From positions 1 to 64,000 of the forward strand of contig NZ_JADNBB010000003.1 of the NCBI RefSeq assembly GCF_015550595.1: a stretch of 64,000 nucleotides of DNA, given 5' to 3'. The first letter of the stretch is position 1; the number at the start of each line of letters is the position of its first letter. The notes beneath the pieces are model-generated. The model saw only the letters and a program-made list of their open reading frames with translations, had not been told where the DNA came from and ran no database searches. Made by a program: the position numbers and the translations under genes. This stretch comes from Parabacteroides goldsteinii. Lineage in GTDB: Bacteria; Bacteroidota; Bacteroidia; Bacteroidales; Tannerellaceae. Below, piece by piece: positions 24,992 through 32,931 of this stretch.

Positions 24992-25761
24992 GTCAATTTC
25001 TCTATATTAAATACAGGACCTTCAGTACAAACACATACATGACCTTCTTTTGTATTCTCCACACAGCATAGGCAAGCACCTATACCACAGGCCATTGTAT
25101 TTTCAAGCGAGGCTTCGCATGTGATCGATTCAGTAGCGGCATATCTGGCAACAGCTACCATCATCGGCTTCGGTCCACATGTGTAAATTCTATCAAAATG
25201 AATGTTTTTCAATACGGAATGGTTTGTTACATAGCCTTTTTCACCGAGAGAACCGTCTTCGGTAGTTATGTGAACAGTTCCTATCTTCGTAAACTCATCC
25301 AGTTGTAATACATCATCCTTAGAGCGTGCTCCTAACAGGAATACAGGTTCAAAACCGGCATTCTTTAAGGCTGATCCCAAACATAGCATCGGAGCAGTAC
25401 CAACACCACCACCAATCAACAGAAACTTCTGATTTTTACTTTCACCGGTAGGAATTGTAAAACTGTTACCCAACGGCAACATAATATTAACAATATCTCC
25501 CGGACGGTATTCTGCCATACGACGTGTTCCATCGCCAACCAACTGGATAAGCAACCACAATTCATTGGTTGTTCTATCTATAAAGTTAATTGAAATAGGT
25601 CGGCGAAGAAATGTTGTAGGAGAGTTATCCACCAGCACCTGAACGAACTGACCGGGAAGCATTTCCGGCAAAGTATCGTCGCTGGTTAATTTTAGCAGGC
25701 AATAATTTTTATGAAGGCGGTTGTTTTCAGTAACCTTCATATCTAACATGTACTTCTTCAT
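24979..25761 (-). CDS. pyrK: Dihydroorotate dehydrogenase electron-transfer subunit
   Basis: The 260-aa flavoprotein carries electrons from PyrD-bound FMN to NAD+. It has an FAD-binding barrel with [12 protein letters not shown], an NAD-binding half with [15 protein letters not shown], and the 2Fe-2S cysteine cluster in [15 protein letters not shown] followed by VCVCTEGP. First gene of the pyrKD unit. A promoter with TATCTTTG (25787-25794) and ATTG at -33 (25815-25818), 20 bp apart, lies just upstream. Confidence 0.96.
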   Translation of the reverse strand: MKKYMLDMKVTENNRLHKNYCLLKLTSDDTLPEMLPGQFVQVLVDNSPTTFLRRPISINFIDRTTNELWLLIQLVGDGTRRMAEYRPGDIVNIMLPLGNSFTIPTGESKNQKFLLIGGGVGTAPMLCLGSALKNAGFEPVFLLGARSKDDVLQLDEFTKIGTVHITTEDGSLGEKGYVTNHSVLKNIHFDRIYTCGPKPMMVAVARYAATESITCEASLENTMACGIGACLCCVENTKEGHVCVCTEGPVFNIEKLTWLS

Positions 25762-25786
25762 ATAATATGATTACTCAATTTCTATA

Positions 25787-25818
25787 CAAAGATACATGAA
25801 TAAGATGTATATAGCAAT
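25787..25818 (-). promoter_or_regulatory. Candidate promoter of pyrKD
   Basis: Minus-strand TATCTTTG (25787-25794) with ATTG (25815-25818) as a near-match -33 box, 20-bp spacing. The -33 box lies only 7 bp past the XRE stop codon, so pyrKD has its own start. Confidence 0.55.
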
Positions 25819-25824
25819 GCTGAC

Positions 25825-26280
25825 CTAGTCTTTCTTGTTTTTTTCAGGAGTAAAAGTCTCAAATGTATTATCTGAATAGAATATCATTATTTTACTCACA
25901 TTTCTGGATGGTTGTTCAGGAAGCACAATTTGTTCTATTACAGGCTGTTTAGGCATATTTACAGGTGTCTCAACCCTAATTTCCTTGCGATATTCCGGAG
26001 AATCCGATAGAATGGACGGTTTTATCGTCGTATTTGTAAACAAATCGGGCTCAGTTAACACATGTTCGCGCATCATATTGCCTTTGCCGAATAAAAGCCA
26101 GTCGGAATCTACATACGTAAACCGTTCCAGAATTTTTACCAGCACATCCAGGCTGGGATTATTTCTACCGGATATAATATGTGACATAGCTGATCGCTGG
26201 ATACCGATTGCTTCGGCAAATTTGGAAGGAGTTAGTCCTTCATGTTCCATTACTGCTAAAATACGATCTTTCATAATCAA
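25825..26280 (-). CDS. XRE-family HTH transcriptional regulator
   Basis: The 151-aa protein has an N-terminal HTH (about 3-65): ILAVMEHEGLTPSKFAEAIG followed by the recognition helix region RSAMSHIISGRNNPSLDVL. The C-terminal half is proline-rich and low in structure (PKQPVIEQIVLPEQPSRNV) and ends in MIFYSDNTFETFTPEKNKKD. This form is common in Bacteroidales, but the target genes are not known. Its promoter region contains a TTTGTAAAC motif overlapping the -33 box, with further copies nearby, which suggests autoregulation. Confidence 0.85.
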   Translation of the reverse strand: MIMKDRILAVMEHEGLTPSKFAEAIGIQRSAMSHIISGRNNPSLDVLVKILERFTYVDSDWLLFGKGNMMREHVLTEPDLFTNTTIKPSILSDSPEYRKEIRVETPVNMPKQPVIEQIVLPEQPSRNVSKIMIFYSDNTFETFTPEKNKKD

Positions 26281-26296
26281 AATATGGATTATATAT

Positions 26297-26328
26297 CAAA
26301 AATAGCTGCCAATATGACTGTTTACAAA
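26297..26328 (-). promoter_or_regulatory. XRE gene promoter with overlapping TTTGTAAAC motif
   Basis: Minus-strand TATTTTTG (26297-26304) and TTTG (26325-26328) are spaced 20 bp apart. The -33 box is the first part of TTTGTAAAC (26320-26328), a 9-mer that recurs at 26033-26041 inside the gene and at 26450-26458 and 26951-26959 upstream. Confidence 0.55.
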
Positions 26329-26430
26329 AATTCAATACAGAATTAAACCATGACACAAATATAACATATTATTTCCAATTGTGCAATTTATATTTATAAT
26401 CATGAACGGATAGAATTGTAACCACAGATA

Positions 26431-26959
26431 AACATTTGTATCTGATACGTTTGTAAACCTATACAAAATGGCACAAAACAAGGTTAAAGCAGTGTTAATG
26501 AATTTATATAATAAATACCTGTTGTATAATGGATTATCACATCATTTATTGTAAAATAAAGAAGCTATTTCACATTTATATACGGAATCATTGACAGGAA
26601 TTAATGTATACAATTAATACACCGGGGTAATGAGCTGGTTTTTGATATATTATCATATATATTTACTGTAACAGTATTTAAACCTATTTTCATTGATTTA
26701 TATTAGTAATGTATACTGAAACATTTGTATCGCCACTCTATATGACACAAAAGTAACTTTTAAAAGTATTTAAATGTATACATATCTTTTTGATTACAAA
26801 TGTTTCACTTTGAATATTGTACACATTTATAAATTAGCATCTTTTACTTAGAGGGCCCCACTGTCAATATGTCTTGTTTTTTGTTACAACTCTTTCTCTA
26901 CGTGATATGCTTTTGTATCCTACACCCTAAAAGCTTATTTTTTCGTGATATTTGTAAAC
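26431..26959. repeat. AT-rich gene-free region with dispersed short repeats
   Basis: The gene-free stretch 26281-27126 holds several repeated words. AACATTTGTATC occurs at 26431-26442 and 26720-26731, and its inverted core TACAAATGTT at 26795-26804. AATGTATAC occurs at 26603-26611, 26708-26716 and 26773-26781. TTTGTAAAC occurs at 26450-26458 and 26951-26959. GAAACATTTGTA (26718-26729) and TACAAATGTTTC (26795-26806) are a perfect 12-bp inverted pair. No ORF, RNA gene or mobile-element end was recognised. Confidence 0.55.
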
Positions 26960-27126
26960 AACTATACGAGAAGATATAAATATTAAATTCTCAAAGGGGT
27001 AAAACACAGGTGAAATCATTGAAAAACAAGATAGGCACCCTGCTTTTTTATGTTCGAAAATCTGACTGTTCTAGAAAAATAAGGACAAAAAGCCGTTGTT
27101 AGGACTTGTTACGGCCAGAAAAGAAA

Positions 27127-27170
27127 AAACTGCACATGGCGAATTCTGAAGTTATCGCCATGTGCAGTTT
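27127..27170 (-). terminator. Terminator of the amn-holA unit
   Basis: AAACTGCACATGGCGA (27127-27142) pairs perfectly with TCGCCATGTGCAGTTT (27155-27170), 19 bp past the holA stop. Confidence 0.88.
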
Positions 27171-27188
27171 ACACTACTGATTCTATTT

Positions 27189-28211
27189 TTAATGAAGTAT
27201 TTTATATAATAATTCTTTGAGTAAATCAGCATCCGATACAGAAGAATTGTCTACTCCTTTTGATCTGGCATCGGTTGTTCGAATGTCGCTGATCAAATTA
27301 AAAACTTTCATGGCCGGATAATTTCTTAATCCAGTCATATAATCCTTCACCTGAAAAGTTCCCCTTAAACCTAAAGCCGTCATTAAACCAGCTTCCGATC
27401 TGTCCTTTGTATAATAACAGATCAACAGGTTTGAGAAATAATTAAAAATTACAGGAAGGGTCATCTGTATCGGATTACTTTTCGGATTCTTTTCGAAATA
27501 CTGAACAATCCGGTTTGCTTTTAATATGTCCTTTACTGCAATCGCTTTTATTAACTCGAAGTTATTGTATTCTTTACTTATTCCAATATTTTGTTCGATC
27601 AACTCCGGAGTGACGCGTTTTGAGGCCTTTTCAGGCAAGATCAGTGCCAGCTTGTCCAATTCCTTACTTAGGCGGCTTAAATCGTTACCAAGGAAGTCGG
27701 AAAGCATTTGAGCAGCCTTTGGATCAATCCCGATGGAATGCTGTTGCATAAACGAAACGATAAACGCCGGCATTTTATAATCCGGTATTTTTTTCGATTC
27801 AAACAAAACGCCTGTTTTTTCAGTCGCTGCAGCCAGTGACTTTCTTCTGTCCAGGTTCTTATATTTGTAATTAACAACCAGTACCGTCGAATTAAGTGGA
27901 TTTTTGACATAGTTGGTAAGCAATTCTATGTCGCGGACCAGTTGTGCTTCACGTACGACTACCAACTGATATTCCGACATCATCGGAAACCGACGGGCTG
28001 CATTTATAATCATAGCCGCATCCGTATCGGCCCCATACATTACCATTTGATTGAAATCCCGCTCAGATTCACCCAACACATTTTCTATGAGCAGATCTGT
28101 TATCCTGTCCATAAAAAAAGGTTCTTCGCCCATTAATATATAAACGGGCTGAAACTTTTTAGCAACGATATCCCGGCATATTTCCTCAAACGTATTTTCT
28201 TTTTTTGCCAT
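27189..28211 (-). CDS. holA: DNA polymerase III subunit delta
   Basis: The 340-aa protein is the delta subunit of the clamp loader, which opens the beta clamp. The N-terminal part contains QPVYILMGEEPFFMDRITDL, a relic of the nucleotide-binding fold without a working P-loop. The middle shows VVNYKYKNLDRRK, and the C-terminal helical collar domain ends SVSDADLLKELLYKILH. Length matches Bacteroidota HolA. It is 16 bp downstream of the AMP nucleosidase gene and ends at a perfect hairpin. Confidence 0.9.
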   Translation of the reverse strand: MAKKENTFEEICRDIVAKKFQPVYILMGEEPFFMDRITDLLIENVLGESERDFNQMVMYGADTDAAMIINAARRFPMMSEYQLVVVREAQLVRDIELLTNYVKNPLNSTVLVVNYKYKNLDRRKSLAAATEKTGVLFESKKIPDYKMPAFIVSFMQQHSIGIDPKAAQMLSDFLGNDLSRLSKELDKLALILPEKASKRVTPELIEQNIGISKEYNNFELIKAIAVKDILKANRIVQYFEKNPKSNPIQMTLPVIFNYFSNLLICYYTKDRSEAGLMTALGLRGTFQVKDYMTGLRNYPAMKVFNLISDIRTTDARSKGVDNSSVSDADLLKELLYKILH

Positions 28212-28227
28212 AATAAAGCATTAAATA

Positions 28228-29004
28228 TTACCAACTGAACCGAATATGACGGACTGTTTTTTTATCATCTATAATTTGATGAAGGGCTTCTATCCCTAAT
28301 TTTACATGTTCCGGAGCAAAATTGCGGGTAACTGCCCGGTCGCTTGCCTCTGTTTTAACCCCATCTTCTTCTAAAGGTTTATCTGATATCATCAATAAAG
28401 CCCCCGTTGGAATTTTATTGGCAAAGCCTGCCGTAAGCAAGGTTGCTGTTTCCATATCGATACCGGTGGCATGCGTACGCTTCAGATATTCCTTGAATGA
28501 AGTGTCGTATTCCCAAACACGGCGGTTTGTTGTATAAATCGTACCGGTCCAATAATCTTTTCCCTGGTCGCGAACAGCAGAGGAAATAGCACGCAACATT
28601 GAAAATGCGGGAAGCGACGGAACTTCTGCCGGCAGATATTCGTTGGAAGTTCCTTCACCACGGATTGCAGCGATCGGCAAAACATAATCACCCAGATTAT
28701 TGGCTTTCTTTAGTCCACCGCATTTACCGAGAAACAGAACCGCAGTTGGACTAACAGCCGACAACAAATCCATGATCGTTGCCGCATTTGCACTTCCCAT
28801 TCCAAAGTTAATAATGGTAATGCCTTCGGCCGAAGCATTCGGCATAGAGCTTTTCAACCCAAGTATCGGGACATTAAAATTTTCAGCAAATAGCTCGACA
28901 TATTTGGTAAAGTTTGTGAGTAAGATATACTTATCAAAATCTTCCAGCCTACGCTCGGTATAACGAGGTAGCCAATTTTCAACGATTTCTTGTTTTGTTT
29001 TCAT
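28228..29004 (-). CDS. amn: AMP nucleosidase
   Basis: The 258-aa enzyme is of the purine nucleoside phosphorylase/UDP fold and, as a short Bacteroidota AMP nucleosidase, would split AMP into adenine and ribose 5-phosphate. Markers are TIINFGMGSANAATIMDLL, FLGKCGGLKKANNLGDYVLP, RGEGTSNEYLPAEVPSLPAF, and the active-site region ATGIDMETATLLTAGF followed by MISDKPLEEDGVKTE. It lacks the N-terminal domain of the E. coli enzyme, as is usual in this phylum. Cotranscribed with holA. Confidence 0.9.
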   Translation of the reverse strand: MKTKQEIVENWLPRYTERRLEDFDKYILLTNFTKYVELFAENFNVPILGLKSSMPNASAEGITIINFGMGSANAATIMDLLSAVSPTAVLFLGKCGGLKKANNLGDYVLPIAAIRGEGTSNEYLPAEVPSLPAFSMLRAISSAVRDQGKDYWTGTIYTTNRRVWEYDTSFKEYLKRTHATGIDMETATLLTAGFANKIPTGALLMISDKPLEEDGVKTEASDRAVTRNFAPEHVKLGIEALHQIIDDKKTVRHIRFSW

Positions 29005-29011
29005 AAATCAT

Positions 29012-29058
29012 TACCTTTGAGGGTAGAATTATAGTGTATAATATAAACGACAAATATA
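29012..29058. promoter_or_regulatory. Facing promoters between amn and the HsdR-N gene
   Basis: TACCTTTG (29012-29019, plus strand) precedes the HsdR-N gene and TATATTTG (29051-29058, minus strand) precedes amn. Because each box lies on the far side of the other's start point, the predicted transcripts overlap by roughly 20 nt at their 5' ends. Confidence 0.5.
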
Positions 29059-29062
29059 ATAA

Positions 29063-29518
29063 ATGCTATCATTAAACCTGCCAACATTCGCAGCGAAAGT
29101 AAAGGAAAAAGACGGGAAACCTGTTATATTCGATCCTGTACGCCGCAAATATGTAGCTCTGACGCCCGAAGAATGGGTGCGTCAGCATTTTGTCAATTAT
29201 CTGATAACAGACAAAGGATATCCGAAAGAACTTCTGGCGAATGAAGTTCCCCTGAAACTGAATGGAACATCCAAGCGATGTGATACAGTTGCATATAACC
29301 GTTTTTTAGCTCCTTTAATGATTGTGGAGTATAAAGCCCCCACCATAGAGATAACGAAGGCTGTTTTCGACCAAATAGTACGTTATAACATGGTATTGCG
29401 CGTACGTTACCTGACAGTCAGTAATGGCATCAACCATTTTTGCTGCAAAATCGATTATGAAAACCTTACTTATTCTTTTTTGGATGGGCTTCCCGAATAT
29501 GGGATTCTGGAAGTCTGA
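29063..29518 (+). CDS. HsdR N-terminal-domain-only protein (PD-(D/E)xK fold)
   Basis: The 151-aa protein corresponds to the N-terminal nuclease-type domain of type I restriction HsdR: EEWVRQHFVNYLI, RCDTVAYN with an acidic active-site residue, and VEYKAPTIEITKAVFDQI carrying the ExK pair. The helicase and translocase parts of HsdR are absent, and no HsdM/HsdS genes are near, so this is not a restriction system. Such stand-alone proteins recur in Bacteroidota beside holA/amn; I know of no assigned function. Confidence 0.88.
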   Translation: MLSLNLPTFAAKVKEKDGKPVIFDPVRRKYVALTPEEWVRQHFVNYLITDKGYPKELLANEVPLKLNGTSKRCDTVAYNRFLAPLMIVEYKAPTIEITKAVFDQIVRYNMVLRVRYLTVSNGINHFCCKIDYENLTYSFLDGLPEYGILEV

Positions 29519-29608
29519 AAATTGAAAGGAAAAGGCAATAACATCATTCTTATTTACCTGAAAAGGGTACAGATAAACAAGTATTTAGTTTCTTCCACAA
29601 AGCCTCTC

Positions 29609-29643
29609 CCCTTATCCTTCAGCATATCTCTGCCGGATAAGGG
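29609..29643. terminator. Hairpin between the HsdR-N gene and a small minus-strand ORF
   Basis: CCCTTATCC (29609-29617) and GGATAAGGG (29635-29643) form a 9-bp stem. It lies about 90 bp past the HsdR-N stop and adjoins the end of the ORF at 29645, so it could end either. Confidence 0.5.
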
Positions 29644-29644
29644 T

Positions 29645-29914
29645 TCATCCCCCCAATCGGTACCTGGAATTTTTTATCAGATATTTGCTACATGATGTAT
29701 GAGGAATAATGATCATTTTATCCCCTGCAAAACTGTCCTGCTTCCCCGCAAAAACAGAATCAGAAATAACCGGAATAATACAAATCACATTATTAATTCG
29801 AGGTAGTCGGTTTATCTTACCGGCCAATACCGGCAAACACAAAAAAAACAATACTCCAAGGAGCATAGCTATCCAAAAATCAGAAGTATATATGGTGATA
29901 AAAGAATGTAACAT
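29645..29914 (-). CDS. Possible small membrane protein, 89 aa
   Basis: This ORF has one strong transmembrane segment (FWIAMLLGVLFFLCLPVLAG, residues about 13-32) and a hydrophilic tail with DSVFAGKQDSFAGDKMIIIP. The codon pattern looks plausible, and a hairpin follows its stop. Against it, a terminator-like inverted repeat (29915-29940) sits immediately before the start codon. I do not recognise it. Confidence 0.35.
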   Translation of the reverse strand: MLHSFITIYTSDFWIAMLLGVLFFLCLPVLAGKINRLPRINNVICIIPVISDSVFAGKQDSFAGDKMIIIPHTSCSKYLIKNSRYRLGG

Positions 29915-29940
29915 TTCCGTATATTAAGAATTATACGGAA
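29915..29940 (-). terminator. Inverted repeat after the 64-aa gene
   Basis: TTCCGTATA (29915-29923) and TATACGGAA (29932-29940) form a perfect 9-bp stem with an 8-nt loop about 80 bp beyond the stop at 30021. The T-tract is weak. Confidence 0.5.
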
Positions 29941-30020
29941 CAAACATAGCAATATTTATTTAAAAAACAAACTTTTGTCGAATAAATATTGCTATTATGA
30001 GTAGTTTTCTTAAAAAAGGT

Positions 30021-30215
30021 CTATAACGCGTATGCTGTTCTGTCGCGATATATTTCAATAGAGTCAATTCGCTGTGTATCTGTTTTTTGAATATACACGG
30101 AATTGTCAACACCATGGATAGGCTGCTGAATCTCTTCTTTTTCATTGAAAAGAAGAGAATAACCTAGTATTACTGCGAAAAAAGATAGAATCAACAACTT
30201 CATAATCTTGCTCAA
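30021..30215 (-). CDS. Small single-pass membrane protein, 64 aa
   Basis: The product begins MSKIMKLLILSFFAVILGYS, a signal-anchor helix, followed by a polar periplasmic tail of about 40 residues (FNEKEEIQQPIHGVDNSVYI and on to YRDRTAYAL). It lies between the nqr operon terminator and another hairpin and shares the strand of nqr. No family is recognised; the clear membrane anchor and position make it a credible small gene. Confidence 0.5.
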   Translation of the reverse strand: MSKIMKLLILSFFAVILGYSLLFNEKEEIQQPIHGVDNSVYIQKTDTQRIDSIEIYRDRTAYAL

Positions 30216-30273
30216 TTTTATGTCTATATTAGCTAAGATGTAATAAGAACGGAAAATGCTGCATGATATTACA

Positions 30274-30309
30274 AAAAAAGGGAAGAAAATATTATTTCTT
30301 CCCTTTTTA
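30274..30309 (-). terminator. Terminator of the nqr operon
   Basis: AAAAAGGGAAGAAA pairs with TTTCTTCCCTTTTT around a 6-nt loop, with A/T runs outside, 30 bp past the nqrF stop. Confidence 0.9.
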
Positions 30310-30338
30310 TTTATTGAGGCTTGTAAATACCTACTGTT

Positions 30339-31628
30339 TTATGCACCAAAATCATCGAAGTGTAACATTTCGCGAGGTACACCCAGGTTGTCAAGCATAT
30401 TTTCTACCGCTTTCGACATCGGGCCCGGACCACACATGTAATATTCGATATCTTCCGGAGCTTCGTGATCCTTCAGATAAGTATCGTAAATTACCTGGTG
30501 AACAAAACCAGCTGTATACTTCACGCCTGCTGCATCAGCTGCTGGATCAGGACGGTCAAGTGCCAAATGGAATTTAAAGTTCGGGAATTCTTTTTCTATT
30601 TCCAGGAAGTCCTGCAGATAGAATACTTCATTCAATGCACGAGCACCATAGAAGTAAGACATCTTACGATCTGTAGTCTTCAATGTCTTAGTCATATGCA
30701 TGATCTGAGCACGCAACGGAGCCATACCGGCACCACCGCCGACCCACATCATTTCTCTCTTAGAGTCGAAGATCGGATGGAAATCACCGTAAGGACCGCT
30801 CATTATTACCTTATCACCCGGTTTCAGGGTAAAGATATAAGAAGAAGCGATACCCGGCATGATATCCTGGAAGCCAGGACCCTGATCTTTCGGTTTGAAA
30901 GGAGGAGTTGCGATACGCACTGTCAACATGATACGGTCACCTTCTGCAGGATAGTTGGCCATTGAGTAAGCACGGATAGTCGGTTCAGTGTTCTGACATT
31001 TCAGACCGAACAAACCGAAGTTCTTCCATGCCGGCAGATAACCTTCACCGATCAGGTCTTTATCGATATCCTTGTCATAATCCATAGAATATGCAGGGAT
31101 CTTGATCTGTGCATAAGAACCCGGAACGAAGTCCATGTGTTCACCCTTAGGCAGAGCAACAATAAACTCTTTGATAAAGGTAGCCACGTTCTTGTTGCTG
31201 ATTACTTCGCATTCCCATTCTTTTACACCGAATACTTCATCAGGAACTTTGATCTTGATATCTTCTTTTATCTTGGTCTGGCAACCCAGTCTCCAATGAT
31301 CTTTTATTTGTTTACGAGAGAAGAAACCAACTTCCGTAGGAAGAATGTTTCCGCCACCTTCCGGCACCTGACAACGGCACTGTCCACAGCTACCGCTACC
31401 ACCACAAGCAGACGACAGGAAAATACCTTCACTCTGAAGCGTATTCAATACAGTTCCCCCGATGGGAACTTCGTATTCCTTTTCTCCGTTAACAACCATC
31501 CTCACATTGCCCGATGGTATTAATTTTGCTTTCGCAAATAAAAGCGAACCAACAAGGATCAGTGTAATCACAAGGAAAACAACAGCTCCGACTGCAATGG
31601 TAAGTCCGCCCGACATTAATATAATCAT
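30339..31628 (-). CDS. nqrF: Na+-translocating NADH:quinone reductase subunit F
   Basis: The 429-aa subunit is the NADH entry point of the Na+-NQR. One N-terminal transmembrane helix (about 8-30) precedes a 2Fe-2S ferredoxin domain with CGGSGSCGQCRCQV, then FAD-binding (RAYSMANYPAEGDRI) and NADH-binding (MWVGGGAGMAPLRAQI) domains, ending in DDFGA. All cofactor motifs are intact. Last gene of nqrABCDEF, 27 bp after nqrE. Confidence 0.97.
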   Translation of the reverse strand: MIILMSGGLTIAVGAVVFLVITLILVGSLLFAKAKLIPSGNVRMVVNGEKEYEVPIGGTVLNTLQSEGIFLSSACGGSGSCGQCRCQVPEGGGNILPTEVGFFSRKQIKDHWRLGCQTKIKEDIKIKVPDEVFGVKEWECEVISNKNVATFIKEFIVALPKGEHMDFVPGSYAQIKIPAYSMDYDKDIDKDLIGEGYLPAWKNFGLFGLKCQNTEPTIRAYSMANYPAEGDRIMLTVRIATPPFKPKDQGPGFQDIMPGIASSYIFTLKPGDKVIMSGPYGDFHPIFDSKREMMWVGGGAGMAPLRAQIMHMTKTLKTTDRKMSYFYGARALNEVFYLQDFLEIEKEFPNFKFHLALDRPDPAADAAGVKYTAGFVHQVIYDTYLKDHEAPEDIEYYMCGPGPMSKAVENMLDNLGVPREMLHFDDFGA

Positions 31629-31655
31629 CTTTATTCTTGTTTAATGCGTTAATAC

Positions 31656-32273
31656 TTAGATCTTAAGTCCTGAGAAGCACATAAATGCCATACCCATCAG
31701 ACCGGTAATGATAAAGGTAATACCCAGACCTTTCAAAGGCTTCGGTATATCCGAATAAGCCAGTTTTTCACGGATAGCAGCCATACCAACGATAGCCAGC
31801 ATCCAACCGATACCAGAACCTAAGCCGTATACAGTAGCAACTCCTACATTAGGAAATGCCTTTTGTTGCATAAACAGAGAACCACCCAGGATCGCACAGT
31901 TCACAGCGATAAGCGGCAAAAAGATACCCAGAGATGCATACAGTGCCGGAGCAAATTTTTCTACGATCATTTCAACCAACTGCGTAAATGAAGCAATGAT
32001 GGCGATGAAGATGATCAGAGAAAGGAAACTCAGGTTTACTCCTGCATATTCAGCGCCTAACCAACTCATGGCGCCTTCTTTCAATATATAATTTTCGAGC
32101 ATATAGTTGATCGGTAACGTACATACCAGGATGAACGTTACAGCCATACCCAATCCTAAAGCAGTCTTTACGTTCTTGGAAACAGCCAGGAAAGAACACA
32201 TACCCAGATAGTATGCGAAAATCATGTTGTCTACGAAGATCGAGCGGACAAACGTGCTTAAATATTCTTCCAT
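31656..32273 (-). CDS. nqrE: Na+-NQR subunit E
   Basis: The 205-aa, six-helix membrane subunit begins MEEYLSTFVRSIFVDNMIFA. It carries the conserved cysteine (VNCAILGGSLFM) that, with one from NqrD, holds an iron centre in the membrane. Length and sequence match NqrE rather than RnfA because the whole operon is NQR-type. 25 bp downstream of nqrD. Confidence 0.96.
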   Translation of the reverse strand: MEEYLSTFVRSIFVDNMIFAYYLGMCSFLAVSKNVKTALGLGMAVTFILVCTLPINYMLENYILKEGAMSWLGAEYAGVNLSFLSLIIFIAIIASFTQLVEMIVEKFAPALYASLGIFLPLIAVNCAILGGSLFMQQKAFPNVGVATVYGLGSGIGWMLAIVGMAAIREKLAYSDIPKPLKGLGITFIITGLMGMAFMCFSGLKI

Positions 32274-32298
32274 TCTATTATTCGTTTAATAGTTTGTA

Positions 32299-32928
32299 TT
32301 AATTTTCTTGAAGCTCTTTGTTCTTAGAACGGTGAACCCATATAATCACGGCAATCACGATCAAAGCCATCGGAGGCAGAATCATCAAACCGTTGTTTAC
32401 ATAGCCGAAGTCGTAGAATGCCTGCGGGATCACCTGGAATCCAAGTAATGTACCAGAACCCAATAATTCACGGAAGAAACCTACGATCACCAGAATCAAA
32501 CCATATCCCAGACCATTACCGATACCGTCCAGGAAAGATTCCCATGGGCCGTTACCCAGGGCGAACGCCTCCAGACGTCCCATCAGGATACAGTTGGTAA
32601 TGATCAGACCAACGAACACAGAAAGCTGCTTATTTACATCATAGGCAAATGCTTTCAATACTTCACTTACAATAGTTACCAATGCGGCAACAACCACCAA
32701 CTGTACGATAATACGGATACGGTTAGGAATTGTATTACGCAGTAACGAAATAATCACGTTAGCAAAAGCCACAACAGCCGTTACGGAAATACCCATTACG
32801 ATAGACGGCTCAAGCTTGGATGTTACAGCCAGTGCAGAGCAGATACCCAACATCTGTACGATGACAGGGTTGTTTGTGCTCAACGGGCCTAACAATACTT
32901 CTTTATTTTTACTTGACATTAATCCCAT
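32299..32928 (-). CDS. nqrD: Na+-NQR subunit D
   Basis: The 209-aa membrane subunit has about six helices and the paired cysteine region TNCILMGRLEAFALGNGPWE, mirroring NqrE in inverted topology. It forms part of the electron path between the NqrF 2Fe-2S centre and the NqrC FMN. The gene is 3 bp after nqrC. Confidence 0.96.
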   Translation of the reverse strand: MGLMSSKNKEVLLGPLSTNNPVIVQMLGICSALAVTSKLEPSIVMGISVTAVVAFANVIISLLRNTIPNRIRIIVQLVVVAALVTIVSEVLKAFAYDVNKQLSVFVGLIITNCILMGRLEAFALGNGPWESFLDGIGNGLGYGLILVIVGFFRELLGSGTLLGFQVIPQAFYDFGYVNNGLMILPPMALIVIAVIIWVHRSKNKELQEN

Positions 32929-32931
32929 CTC

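Noticed and set aside
29063-29518. Type I restriction system
   Set aside because: Only the N-terminal HsdR domain exists; no HsdM, HsdS or helicase part is nearby.
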